This document shows positions 18,097 to 26,996 of a DNA stretch of 64,000 nucleotides, in pieces. The position numbers and the translations under genes are program-made. Numbering within the stretch: the stretch's first letter is position 1; the number at the start of each line of letters is the position of its first letter. The stretch comes from Methylomusa anaerophila (GTDB taxonomy: Bacteria > Bacillota > Negativicutes > Sporomusales > Sporomusaceae). The notes under the pieces were generated by a model that was not told where the DNA came from, searched no databases, and saw nothing but the letters and a program-made list of their open reading frames with translations. The stretch covers positions 193,424 through 257,423 of the forward strand of contig NZ_AP018449.1 in NCBI RefSeq assembly GCF_003966895.1, written 5' to 3'.

Positions 18097-18648
18097 TTAA
18101 ATTACCTCGGTATCTCTAAATATGGCGTATTCATATCGGTCCCGCCAAGTGCCGTTGGAGTAAACATGCTGTTTATGTTCCGCTTCTTTTATCATCCCGC
18201 ATCTTATCATGACCCGCTCGGAAGCCTTATTTTGGGCATCGCACCTTGCTATAACCTTATGGAATCCCAATATATTAAAGCAATAATCAATTAATAGTCT
18301 TGCCGCCTCTGTCGCATATCCCTTACCCCAGTAATCTTTAGCAAGAACCCAGCCCAAATTGGCTACACCGCCTGTCTCACTCCTGCTAATTACGGTGAAT
18401 CCTGCAGATCCTATTATATCACCATTTCCTAATACTACGGCAAAAAAGTACAATTTCCTGTTTGGATTGAAATTTTCTTGTATGCTTTCCGATAAATGTA
18501 CTAATGTTTGATCCTTTACAGTTGTTTTCCTGTGAGGCAAAAATGTCATCACTTCGTTATCAGACATCCACCCATGCATTTTGTCCAGATCACTATGAGT
18601 GAAATCTCTTAATAAAACTCTGCTGCCTTTTATTGCAACCATAATCAC
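18097..18648 (-). CDS. RimJ/RimL-type GNAT acetyltransferase
   Basis: 183 residues with the RimJ/RimL pattern: an N-terminal RVLLRDFTHSDLDKMHGWMSD, then LGWVLAKDYWGKGYATEAARLLIDYCF for acetyl-CoA binding and VIARCDAQNKASERVMIRCGM near the end. It may start at this GTG or at an ATG two codons in. It directly precedes the TSUP gene. Substrate unknown. Confidence 0.82.
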   Translation of the reverse strand: MIMVAIKGSRVLLRDFTHSDLDKMHGWMSDNEVMTFLPHRKTTVKDQTLVHLSESIQENFNPNRKLYFFAVVLGNGDIIGSAGFTVISRSETGGVANLGWVLAKDYWGKGYATEAARLLIDYCFNILGFHKVIARCDAQNKASERVMIRCGMIKEAEHKQHVYSNGTWRDRYEYAIFRDTEVI

Positions 18649-18666
18649 AAAGCCTTATGACCGGAA

Positions 18667-19497
18667 TCAGATGGGCGTCCCGGATGGTTTCTGAGCCACG
18701 GCGAATATGGTGTAGCCGTCGAATTCTATTCCGTCTTCGGTCCGGTGCTTTTCAAGCTCGGCTTCAATGTCCAGTTTGGCCTGTTCCCGCAGCGAGTCGG
18801 GAACATGGTTCAGGTAGTTGCCAAAGGAACTCGCCTCACTGAACCTGATCACATCTCTGGCAGTCGCATAATTTCGCTTGATCTCCTTTACCTGGACGTC
18901 CTTTACCTTTAAGCCGGCTTTCGCCAGCAGCTGGATAAGTTCGGTGGTAACCAGGCCGTGCTGATTCTGGGTGCTGTCCTCCAGTCGTACAAGTTTGTTA
19001 TAGGGCTCCCGCTTTAATACACTGTCGGTAATCAATCTCACGCCGGAAACAAGGGTCAGTTCCTTGGCGCCGGTTGTAATTCCGACCTTTCCTCCCGGTT
19101 TGAGAACTCTCAATATTTCTTTTAAAGCAGTCTCCTTATCAAGTACCCAATGGAAAACCGAACTCAGGTAGACCACGTCGATACTGTTATCCGCTATGGA
19201 ACTAAGGTCCTCGGCGGTTCCGGTCCTGAACACGGCATTCGGATGCTCGTTCTTCGCCTTGGCAATATTGATGCGCTCCTCCAGCGGGTCAATACCGACA
19301 TAGTGTCCGGACCGGCCGATAATGTCGATTACATGCCGGCCCAGCCGGCCGGTGCCGCTGCCGATGTCCAAGACCGAATCCCCGGGCTTTACCCCCAGTT
19401 TTTCGATTAGAACACGTCCTCTGTTAAATTGCGAATCGCTGATCTGATCATAGGTTTTTGCCAGTTCCTCATTATCAAGAATAAGACTTACTGCCAT
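18667..19497 (-). CDS. Class I SAM-dependent methyltransferase
   Basis: About 276 residues. SAM motif I is VLDIGSGTGRLG, followed by an acidic residue in YVGIDPLEERI and the post-motif VLKPGGKVGI; the layout is that of UbiE/Methyltransf_11-type enzymes. GAGAGGAG before the ATG at 19497 sets the start rather than the upstream frame opening at 19515. A C-terminal 90-residue region is probably the substrate-binding part. Substrate unknown. Confidence 0.83.
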   Translation of the reverse strand: MAVSLILDNEELAKTYDQISDSQFNRGRVLIEKLGVKPGDSVLDIGSGTGRLGRHVIDIIGRSGHYVGIDPLEERINIAKAKNEHPNAVFRTGTAEDLSSIADNSIDVVYLSSVFHWVLDKETALKEILRVLKPGGKVGITTGAKELTLVSGVRLITDSVLKREPYNKLVRLEDSTQNQHGLVTTELIQLLAKAGLKVKDVQVKEIKRNYATARDVIRFSEASSFGNYLNHVPDSLREQAKLDIEAELEKHRTEDGIEFDGYTIFAVAQKPSGTPI

Positions 19498-19991
19498 TAT
19501 AACCGCTCCTCTCATTTTTAAAATGATGTATTATTCGACTTTAAGTGGGGAACTGCTTATAAACCGCTATCTGCGTCGTTGCACTATCTGTGGGGCTGTC
19601 ATCTGCGACAAGTTAACCCGCGTTGACAATAAGAATCGTCGTCGCGCCTACGGTCTGACTATGATAGTTCGAACTGTAATTAACAAAAATATTATTACAA
19701 TAAGTTTTTTTCATATGCAACGGTATCTAACGATTTCTAAGCAGTTCGAGGCATTTGATAATCTCTTTTTACCACGGCCAGTCGGCCGGTGCGTACTGAG
19801 ACAGGCGTACCTCTCTTATCTTTCATTCTCTTTTGCAAGTTCATAAATAGCGGCTGCATAGATTTCTGTGGCTTTCAGCAGTGTGTCGATATAGTAATAA
19901 TAACATTCTTTTAGGTTTCATCATATTATTGCTCCTTCCCGATAAAAAAGAAGACCAATAGAACACACAGTATCTCAAGCGTCTCCAATAT
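19498..19991. other. Intergenic stretch without a recognisable gene
   Basis: About 490 bp between the methyltransferase and the nitrogenase-like K gene. A 30-codon minus-strand frame ending at 19816 (...TLLKATEIYAAAIYELAKENER) follows an SD-like GGAGC but is out of frame with the only nearby ATGs, so it looks like a decayed small gene. No attenuator copy is seen here. Confidence 0.4.
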
Positions 19992-21317
19992 CTATGGATT
20001 CTGGGAATTACTAATTATTTCGCTATATATATCTTCCAACAGTTTCAACGCTCCATGATAGCCAACGTAAAAACTATTTAACACAAGTCTGTCGCCCACC
20101 GGCATGGAAACAGACAAATGAAATCCATTGACCTTTTTAGAAAAAACCTTTTCCCAGGAACTTCCCAGAATCAAAGGCCTTCCCGTAAGTTCGATATTCC
20201 TTATTTCTTCCTGCACCCAGCCGCCGTCATTGGAAAAGAGGACTTTGGCTTCAATGCCGTCATTGAATTTTTTGAACTCAGCTTCAATTGCTCCCTGATA
20301 TTCAGGCAAAACCCCGTCAGTAACAAACTGCGTTTCAGGAATAAGGCCCATGTCATTAATGAGGAACCTGGATATACCCAGGCTGTAAAAACTGTCGGCC
20401 ACCGTAATAAACCGGTTGGGAACTATTCTGGTCTGATAAATCGCCTCCAAAGCGCTCTCAATATACGAGTAGTACTCTCTTTCATGCTGATAAATGACTG
20501 CTTCAATTTTCTCAGACGCAATACCGGCAAACGAGCCCAGGGTCCGAAGGAAATTGCCGGTTTCGGTCGGGCCTATCGGCAGAACAGGATAATGTAAATA
20601 CGGCGTCCCGAACTTTTCCTCCAAATGCCGGACATTTTTCAGACCTACCCAGGGAGATATGAGCAAATTGAATTGGGCTTTGGGAACTTTGTTAAGAGCT
20701 TCAATGCCTTGCCGCTCCAGCCCAAAAATAATATTGGGGATAAGGCTCAGTTCCCGGACCAGCTTTTCTATTTCCTTTAAATTGCCTAGCCAGAACGCAT
20801 CCTGAAAAGGAACAACACTCCAAATGTTTACCAGTCCCGCTTCTTTGCTTTCCGCCGGCTTTAGGTACTGGTCAATGACGGCATCGACCACAATTTCATG
20901 TCCAATATAGTTGGTGCCGTTGAATCCGCCTGTCTCCGCATAAACAACAGGTTTTCCCTGCTGTTGAAACTGCTTGACGACTTCTCCCGCATCATCACCG
21001 ACAATTTCCGGAACGCAGCCCGTAAGAACGATAAACAAGTCCGCATCGATTATCTTAAGGGAATTTTCAATTGTTTGCCTTAGCTTTTCCTCACCGCCGA
21101 ATACTACTTCCGTCTCGCCGATATTGGTGCAGGGCATTTGCGTCCCGCCCACATATCCTGAGCCATGAAACCCGTTATTCGAGCCGATAGCCCCGCCTAG
21201 CTTGGAAACGCATCCCTGCCCGGCATGCAATATGGGAGCCGCCCGCCGTATTGCCAGAACCGACTGCATACTTCCCAGGGCGCAGGCATGTCTTAGCTGT
21301 TCTAAATACTGTGCCAT
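19992..21317 (-). CDS. Nitrogenase-like component 1, NifK-type subunit (pair 2)
   Basis: 441 residues. Cluster cysteines appear in RHACALGSMQ near residue 12, HAGQGCVSKLGG near 36 and LTGCVPEIVGDD near 98, the same spacing as the other K-type genes. VVFGGEEKLRQTIENSLKIIDADLF is the shared block between them. The start follows one base after the D-type stop, so translation is coupled and a D2K2 complex is likely. It is closer to the pair 3 K gene (33287-34612) than to pair 1 by eye. Substrate unknown. Confidence 0.9.
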   Translation of the reverse strand: MAQYLEQLRHACALGSMQSVLAIRRAAPILHAGQGCVSKLGGAIGSNNGFHGSGYVGGTQMPCTNIGETEVVFGGEEKLRQTIENSLKIIDADLFIVLTGCVPEIVGDDAGEVVKQFQQQGKPVVYAETGGFNGTNYIGHEIVVDAVIDQYLKPAESKEAGLVNIWSVVPFQDAFWLGNLKEIEKLVRELSLIPNIIFGLERQGIEALNKVPKAQFNLLISPWVGLKNVRHLEEKFGTPYLHYPVLPIGPTETGNFLRTLGSFAGIASEKIEAVIYQHEREYYSYIESALEAIYQTRIVPNRFITVADSFYSLGISRFLINDMGLIPETQFVTDGVLPEYQGAIEAEFKKFNDGIEAKVLFSNDGGWVQEEIRNIELTGRPLILGSSWEKVFSKKVNGFHLSVSMPVGDRLVLNSFYVGYHGALKLLEDIYSEIISNSQNP

Positions 21318-21318
21318 A

Positions 21319-22797
21319 TTATTCGGCCTCCTGCGCCAGAAACTGGAAACTGTTCTGCTTAAGCCACCAATCAGTGTATGGGAGCTTCATCCATTTGGCG
21401 ATATTTCTTTCCCGGCTCCGGTTTGTTAACGCATCCAGCATTTTGTAGCCAAAATTAACTGTTCCCCGGTAGCCGAATACGTCGTATTCATCCGTAATCA
21501 TGATGGAAGCGACACCCATTTTGGCAGCCCATCCCGCCGTCCCCCCATGGCGGGACAAATAAATGTCCGGTCGAAATTTATTCAGTATGTTCATCATTTC
21601 AAAGGCTTGCAAATCACAAACACTTATCGGCACGTCGGATCCATCTTCCGACAAATGCCTGGCTGAATCAGGAGCGTTGCCGTTATCGAATTTCTGGTCA
21701 AAATGCCAGGACGTCGCCCACACAACTTCCATTCCCAGCTCTTGCGTAAGAACCCGCACATAATCATGGGCAAAGCCCGGTCCCATACCGATGACTGCCC
21801 GGCGGCCCTTAAGTTTTTTTCTTAAGTCCGTAAGGGCAGGCTGGTACTTTTTTTGCTGCTCCGCCAGGAAAACCTCAACCTCGTCTTCCTTGCCAACGAC
21901 TTTTCCCAAGCCCCGCAACCAGCCTTGTATCCCGGCAATTCCCTGAGGATGCAGCCCTTTTACACTTGGTACGCCATACAGCTCTTCGAGGGCATTTTCG
22001 ATGTAGGTTGACAGAGTCCCGCAGATGGCCATACTGGCGGCAGCTTCAGACATTCGGGACAATTGTTCGACTGTACACTGGGCTACCATGAATACCGGTT
22101 CCAATCCTAACCGGGCAAAAATCTCAGCGATTTCAACCCTGGCTCTGGCGTGAAAATTAAATATATTTACTTTATTGGTTTTAGCCCGCGGGGGTTTGAC
22201 AATACTGGTCAGTATGGCGTGAAAGGCGGCGTCAAATCCGGAAGCCCAAACCTTGGTTTTAAACCCTTCACAATAAACGGGAGCAAGGGGAATAGGTATT
22301 TCCTCTTTAAGCTCATCCAGGGCACTTTTAATATCTTCGCCAATAATACCGGAAACACAGGAAGTAGTAACAAAAATAGCATTGGGGTTATGCCGCCGGT
22401 ACGCTTCCCTCACAGTTGCCTTAAGTTTCTCGGTTGCGCCAAATACCGTATCCTCTTTGGTCATATTGGTGTTAAAAAATCCAATGTTTCTGGGCTGCCA
22501 GCCATCCCATCCCCGTGCCTTCTCCGACCACTTGTTTAATGTGTTGCTGCCGATTTGATCGGCGGCACAGCCAACAGGAGCGTGATTTACAATTACAGCG
22601 TCAACTATTTCGCACAGATAATTCTGAGCGCAGCCTGAGTTGCAGGAACTGGCCTGGGTAAAACAACGGCTGCTATTTTTCTGGGCACAGGTGGACGCTT
22701 TCGACACCAAATCATTGATTGTACCTTTGTAACCGGTAATTGCTCCCAGCCTTTGTTCTCTGATGGCCACTTCATTCTCCAAATTATGTATCGCCAC
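21319..22797 (-). CDS. Nitrogenase-like component 1, NifD-type subunit (pair 2)
   Basis: About 492 residues. Cluster cysteines lie in SSCNSGCAQNYLC, HAPVGCAADQ and TTSCVSGIIGED, then YCEGFKTK. A cysteine in MAICGTLSTYI lies about where NifD ligates its cofactor; no clear cofactor His is seen in DEYDVFGYRGTVNFG. The longest frame begins at a TTG overlapping the Shine-Dalgarno itself; GAGGAG about eight bases before the GTG at 22797 is the credible start. First gene of a two-gene operon behind leader copy 7. The transporter genes 22999-25803 lie immediately upstream on the same strand under their own leaders. Confidence 0.9.
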   Translation of the reverse strand: MAIHNLENEVAIREQRLGAITGYKGTINDLVSKASTCAQKNSSRCFTQASSCNSGCAQNYLCEIVDAVIVNHAPVGCAADQIGSNTLNKWSEKARGWDGWQPRNIGFFNTNMTKEDTVFGATEKLKATVREAYRRHNPNAIFVTTSCVSGIIGEDIKSALDELKEEIPIPLAPVYCEGFKTKVWASGFDAAFHAILTSIVKPPRAKTNKVNIFNFHARARVEIAEIFARLGLEPVFMVAQCTVEQLSRMSEAAASMAICGTLSTYIENALEELYGVPSVKGLHPQGIAGIQGWLRGLGKVVGKEDEVEVFLAEQQKKYQPALTDLRKKLKGRRAVIGMGPGFAHDYVRVLTQELGMEVVWATSWHFDQKFDNGNAPDSARHLSEDGSDVPISVCDLQAFEMMNILNKFRPDIYLSRHGGTAGWAAKMGVASIMITDEYDVFGYRGTVNFGYKMLDALTNRSRERNIAKWMKLPYTDWWLKQNSFQFLAQEAE

Positions 22798-22855
22798 AGT
22801 TTCCACTCTCCTCAATTCATTTGAAAGGGCAAATTCCCCGATGTTATTCGCTGCA

Positions 22856-22921
22856 AAAATTAAAAAAGCTGCATCCCAAATTCAATGGAATACAGCCTCT
22901 AGTCATGAACTAGTCAGTTGC
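22856..22921 (-). promoter_or_regulatory. Candidate attenuator leader, copy 7
   Basis: Minus strand: CAACTGA, stem CTAGT/ACTAG, AGGC, terminator GGCTGTATTCC / GGGATGCAGC, T6 run. TTGACA at 22990-22995 with AT-rich -10 candidates at 16-18 bp. Faces the nitrogenase-like pair 2. Confidence 0.75.
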
Positions 22922-22998
22922 TTGTAATTGAACAGTTCTTATTGTTTATTGTATTTTATATCATTATACTATATTATATCTTTAAATTTTGTCAATAT

Positions 22999-23781
22999 TT
23001 AATTGGCTTCCACTTGCTCCTTCCACCTGGTTGCATGCCGCTCAAATCGGATAAGCGTATAGTTGAGCAGCACGCCAATGAGTGCTATTAATACAATCCC
23101 GGCGTACATCTCAGGAGTTTCATTATCAAGTTGGGCTTGGAATATCAGATATCCTAAACCCTTTTGGGCACCGAGCATTTCGGCGGCTACCAGAACGAGA
23201 ACCGAACGGGCGGCACTAAGCCTGAAACCGGTTAAAATCGACGGCATAGCCGACGGCAAGACAACTTTGAACAATAAGGTAAGCTGAGAGGACCCCATGG
23301 ACCTGGCCGACTTAATCAGCAGCGGGTCTGCGCCCTTAACTCCCTCGATAGTATTTATCAGTATTGGCCAGAGTGTGCCCCAGAAAATTATGGCTACTTT
23401 GGATAATTCACCTAAACCGAATACCAGGATAAACACCGGGTACAGGGCTAATACCGACGTATTGCGGGACATCTGAAGCAGCGGGTCGACACCCCGTTCA
23501 AATCTTTTGAACCACCCCATCATGACCCCAAGGGGAAGGGACAGAGCCACCGCTAAGGAAAAACCTATGAGGGACCGCTGGAGGCTGGCTAACAGGTGAA
23601 CGGACATCCGGCCGGTAACGATCATTTTTACCAGTCTTTCAATCACCTCGCTAAAGGGCGGCAGAAAACGAGCATCCAGAAACCCCATGCGGGGTAATAA
23701 TTCCCAGGCCAGTAGCAATAAACCAACAGCTAACGTTCTTTCCAGAACTGGCTCCAAACGTATAGACTGCAACTTAACCAT
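22999..23781 (-). CDS. SsuC/TauC-type ABC transporter permease
   Basis: About 260 residues. Family segments: WELLPRMGFLDARF, SLQRSLIGF, LYPVFILVFGLGE, and EAA loop IEGVKGADPLLIKSARSMG. The frame is open from a TTG at 23808; the ATG at 23781 is the likelier start, though its ribosome site is close and not decisive. Third gene of the module binding protein (24775-25803), permease (23918-24745), permease. Confidence 0.86.
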   Translation of the reverse strand: MVKLQSIRLEPVLERTLAVGLLLLAWELLPRMGFLDARFLPPFSEVIERLVKMIVTGRMSVHLLASLQRSLIGFSLAVALSLPLGVMMGWFKRFERGVDPLLQMSRNTSVLALYPVFILVFGLGELSKVAIIFWGTLWPILINTIEGVKGADPLLIKSARSMGSSQLTLLFKVVLPSAMPSILTGFRLSAARSVLVLVAAEMLGAQKGLGYLIFQAQLDNETPEMYAGIVLIALIGVLLNYTLIRFERHATRWKEQVEAN

Positions 23782-23917
23782 TCCTTCACCACCATTCCCA
23801 AGTACCAATTACCAAGTTTGTAAAACAAGTTACATATCGGGCTGGACAGTTTTGGGTTGATCTGTTGTAACTATTCAGGTATCTGAATAATTGCGATCAG
23901 ATAATGTATTTTCGTTA

Positions 23918-24745
23918 TCAGTTGGCTTGCTCTTTCCACCTTGTCAGGCGATTTTCCAGGGCAATCAAGAGGTAATTAATCAAAAATCCCAGGATTGAAA
24001 GGGTGATAATCCCGGAATACATTTCCGGAATCTTGTACTTAGTTTCATTGTAAAAAATCATAAAGCCTAAACCGGCATTAGCATTAAGCATTTCGGCCGC
24101 GACCAGGATTAGAATTGATGTGGTCGCGCTGAGTCTTAAGCCCGTGATAATTGCAGGAGTAGCTGCAGGCAGTATTACTTTACGAAAGAGCGGGAATAGG
24201 GAAATCCCCATGGACCTGGCAGACTTGATTAGCAAGGGGTCAACATTCTTAACTCCCCCGATGGTATTGAGCAAAATAGGCCAAATGGTGCCCCAGAAAA
24301 TGATCGCCACCTTCGAAACCTCACCCACGCCAAAAAACATTATGAAAACCGGATAAAGAGCCAGGATCGGGGTGTTGCGGCCTAATTCCAGCAGGGGATT
24401 GACATACCGCTCCAACCTTTTAAACCATCCCATAAAAATCCCGAGGATTATGGAGAAACTTACCGCTGCAATAAACCCGGTAAAGGCCCGTCCAAAGCTT
24501 ACCGCAATATGCTTGAACATTTCTCCGGTAATAAATAACCCTGCCAACCCTGAAATCACATCACTAAATGTCGGTAATATGAATCTGTCGATCAACTCGG
24601 CTCTGGGCAGTACTTCCCAAACCAGCAGTACCACAAGGATGGATGCGGCTCTTTCAAAACCCGATCCTAATCGTTCCAGCCACAGCCTTAACGTTTGAGC
24701 GTTCCCACCCTTGGCTGCGGCAACCTCTCCTGTTTTAACGTTCAT
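23918..24745 (-). CDS. SsuC/TauC-type ABC transporter permease
   Basis: About 275 residues with WEVLPRAELIDRF, LYPVFIMFFGVGE and EAA loop IGGVKNVDPLLIKSARSMG. An upstream in-frame ATG at 24772 exists, but AGGAG lies between it and the ATG at 24745. It follows the lipoprotein gene within a few bases, so the module is a single transcript. Together with 22999-23781 it forms a probable heterodimeric channel without an encoded ATPase. Confidence 0.86.
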   Translation of the reverse strand: MNVKTGEVAAAKGGNAQTLRLWLERLGSGFERAASILVVLLVWEVLPRAELIDRFILPTFSDVISGLAGLFITGEMFKHIAVSFGRAFTGFIAAVSFSIILGIFMGWFKRLERYVNPLLELGRNTPILALYPVFIMFFGVGEVSKVAIIFWGTIWPILLNTIGGVKNVDPLLIKSARSMGISLFPLFRKVILPAATPAIITGLRLSATTSILILVAAEMLNANAGLGFMIFYNETKYKIPEMYSGIITLSILGFLINYLLIALENRLTRWKEQAN

Positions 24746-24774
24746 TTCCAGAACCACTCCTATTGGACCCATTC

Positions 24775-25803
24775 TTACTTATTTTTGAAATTAGGATTAA
24801 ATTCGTTAGTATAAAGATCTTTTGCTTTTATCCCTGGTTTCAGATCATGATAGTAATTCAGGATATCGATCCAGACTTGAACGCTGTCGTCCGTGATGAT
24901 GCCATCATCGGCGTAATGATAAGCTTGGATTTTCTCTTTATCTACTTTAAGCTCCTGGGCTATTATGTCAAGAGCCTTATCCGGGTTGGCGTTTACCCAG
25001 TTATTGGCTTTGGCGACAGCAGCGACAAATCTTTTGACTACATCAGGTTTTTCTTTTATAAATTTTTCCGAGACATAGGCCGGACAAGCTCCGGCTCGTT
25101 CTCCCCAAACATCGTAATCGGTAAAGAGTATCCTGAGATCGGGGTGCTTCTGTACATATTGGGGACTTAGGTGTAAACCGATGACATCGACTTTATCGCT
25201 AAGTAAGGCCTGTTCCAAGTTTGGCTCGGGCAGAATAATAGTTTCGAACTTGCCTTTGGGATCAGCTATACCACCATTTAGGTGCAGATATTCCAGCGGT
25301 GTATATTCAGTGCAGCCTCCATACCCGGATATGCCCACTCTCTTTCCCACAAGATCTTGCGGTGATTTAATAGGACTGTCTGCCTTCACTACATAAATCA
25401 TATGCGGCTGATCTTTAGTAGTAACAGAACCGCCAGCTACCATTTTGACTTTGGCGCCTGCGGCAATCCCGGAGATAGTCGTATTGACATGTTTCCCGCC
25501 CACATCAACTTGCCCTGAAGTGACAGCAGCAACTAATTGGGTTGTTGAAGGCAGTTCCCCGACAAACTCGGGTTTTATGCCTTCTTCTTTAAAGAAGCCC
25601 AGTTTGTCGGCTATAATATATACATTGGCAACCGCCGTAGGATATGGTGATAATAGTTTTATCACATCCAGGGTTTTGCCTGTAGTTTCGTCTTTCGTTA
25701 CCTGCCTCGCTTGCTGCGGGCTTGAACACCCGGCCAGCAATAACATAGCTATGATTACAATTATTGACGTTAACATTAGACTTTCTTTTCTTTTCAGCAT
25801 CAT
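24775..25803 (-). CDS. SsuA/NMT1-type substrate-binding lipoprotein
   Basis: About 342 residues. Signal peptide with lipobox LLAGC near residue 25; body KLLSPYPTAVANVYIIADKLGFF and YGGCTEYTPLEYL as in the 4905-5921 protein, ending YTNEFNPN. AAGGAAGGGG before the paired ATGs at 25803 rejects the upstream frame start at 25845. The two closely related binding proteins suggest similar ligands. Two tandem leaders (25908-25964, 25994-26052) control it. Confidence 0.88.
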   Translation of the reverse strand: MMLKRKESLMLTSIIVIIAMLLLAGCSSPQQARQVTKDETTGKTLDVIKLLSPYPTAVANVYIIADKLGFFKEEGIKPEFVGELPSTTQLVAAVTSGQVDVGGKHVNTTISGIAAGAKVKMVAGGSVTTKDQPHMIYVVKADSPIKSPQDLVGKRVGISGYGGCTEYTPLEYLHLNGGIADPKGKFETIILPEPNLEQALLSDKVDVIGLHLSPQYVQKHPDLRILFTDYDVWGERAGACPAYVSEKFIKEKPDVVKRFVAAVAKANNWVNANPDKALDIIAQELKVDKEKIQAYHYADDGIITDDSVQVWIDILNYYHDLKPGIKAKDLYTNEFNPNFKNK

Positions 25804-25907
25804 AATCCCCTTCCTTAAGGATAAAATTTTCTTAAGTTTAAACATATTGATGAATCATGTAATCACGGCAACCACGTCCCTTAAGTGTCTTTTATATCGA
25901 AAATATT

Positions 25908-25964
25908 AAAAAGCTGCATCCCAAATCCATGGAATACAGCCTCTAGCTAATACTAGTCAGTTGC
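25908..25964 (-). promoter_or_regulatory. Candidate attenuator leader, copy 8 (proximal of a tandem pair)
   Basis: Minus strand: CAACTGA, stem CTAG/CTAG, AGGC, terminator GGCTGTATTCC / GGGATGCAGC, T-run. Nearly the same sequence as copy 7. Faces the binding-protein gene at 25803. Confidence 0.74.
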
Positions 25965-25993
25965 TTATAATTAATTTATTCATTTGTAGTGGT

Positions 25994-26052
25994 TAAAAAA
26001 GACTGTACTCCAATTGTGGAATACAGCCTCCAGCTTTTTTCCAGCCAGTTGT
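25994..26052 (-). promoter_or_regulatory. Candidate attenuator leader, copy 9 (distal of a tandem pair)
   Basis: Minus strand: CAACTG, weaker GGCT/AGCT stem, AGGC, terminator GGCTGTATTCC / GGAGTACAGTC, T6. Promoter TTGACA (26127-26132), 17 bp, TATAAT (26104-26109). The first stem deviates most from consensus in this copy and copy 6. Confidence 0.7.
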
Positions 26053-26174
26053 CCGTATTCTATTAGGCATATTTGCTATTTTTCCCGCATAAGCCCAATC
26101 TAAATTATATTATTCCTTTCGATTGTTGTCAATGACGGGGTTAAAAATTGGCAGAAAAAACTTTAATTTTAAAA

Positions 26175-26759
26175 CTATGTTCTTGATAACAAAAAATTGT
26201 CTTGTCTGCTATCTGACCGAAGAATGGCATATTGTTTCACATCCCAATATTTACCTTTCGCAAACATTCTCTCACGGGCAATACCTTCAAAGGTCATGCC
26301 AGCCTTTTGCATGACTCTGCCTGATTTTTCGTTAGGCACAGCGTGAACACACTCAATGCGATTAAGCTCCATATCGTTAAAGGCAAATTCCAATAGCCGT
26401 CGGACCGCTTCGGGCATAATACCTTTCCCCCAATACCGGCGTCCCAGCACATATCCTATTTCTGCCCGGCTGTTTTTCTTATCAACCCAGGGAAAACCCA
26501 TAGAGCCAATAAGCTTTCCGGTTTCTTTTAAAATGATCCCCCAGTCACCGGCCTCGTCTCTTCTATATTGATCCAATGTAACATTTATAAATCTTTTGGC
26601 ATCTTCAATGAATTTATGGGTATCAAATGACATAAATTTCGTTACTTCGTCATCCGAAGCATACTCAAAAATATCCTCTGCATCTTCAATTACAAGTTTT
26701 CTTAACAGTAATCGTTCTGTCTCAAGCTGCGGTGTATTCCGGAAAAAAAGCTCACTCAT
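26175..26759 (-). CDS. RimJ/RimL-type GNAT acetyltransferase
   Basis: 194 residues. TERLLLRKLVIEDAEDIFEYASDDEV at the N-terminus, IGYVLGRRYWGKGIMPEAVRRLLEFAF for acetyl-CoA, and ECVHAVPNEKSGRVMQKAGM near the end. AAGAAGG precedes the ATG. A different type of leader/terminator (26846-26950) lies upstream. Acceptor unknown. Confidence 0.83.
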   Translation of the reverse strand: MSELFFRNTPQLETERLLLRKLVIEDAEDIFEYASDDEVTKFMSFDTHKFIEDAKRFINVTLDQYRRDEAGDWGIILKETGKLIGSMGFPWVDKKNSRAEIGYVLGRRYWGKGIMPEAVRRLLEFAFNDMELNRIECVHAVPNEKSGRVMQKAGMTFEGIARERMFAKGKYWDVKQYAILRSDSRQDNFLLSRT

Positions 26760-26845
26760 TTTCCATACCTTCTTTCATCCTTCTTTCTTTCATCCTTCTT
26801 TCATTTCTTTATCATAGCATAAATGTTCTCCAGCATATAAAAAAC

Positions 26846-26950
26846 CCCCGCAAAATCACAATATGTGACTCCGCAGGGTGCTATTCCACGTGTAAGGCTT
26901 CAAAGCCTCTATGCAGCTCAGGCATCTTTGCCTTATGCATACTCACTTAT
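26846..26950 (-). promoter_or_regulatory. Structured leader with terminator, class not recognised
   Basis: Minus strand: GGCAAAGATGCC and GAGGCTTTGAAGCCT hairpins followed by a strong terminator (CCCTGCGGAGTCACA / TGTGATTTTGCGGGGG, T6). It faces the acetyltransferase at 26759. It does not follow the YTGA-stem-AGGC layout, so it is a second leader type. I compared it mentally with S-box, T-box, c-di-GMP and cobalamin consensuses and could not match it. Confidence 0.5.
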
Positions 26951-26996
26951 TAGAAATTATTTCATTAAACTGCCATTTTGTCAATAGTTTATCAGT

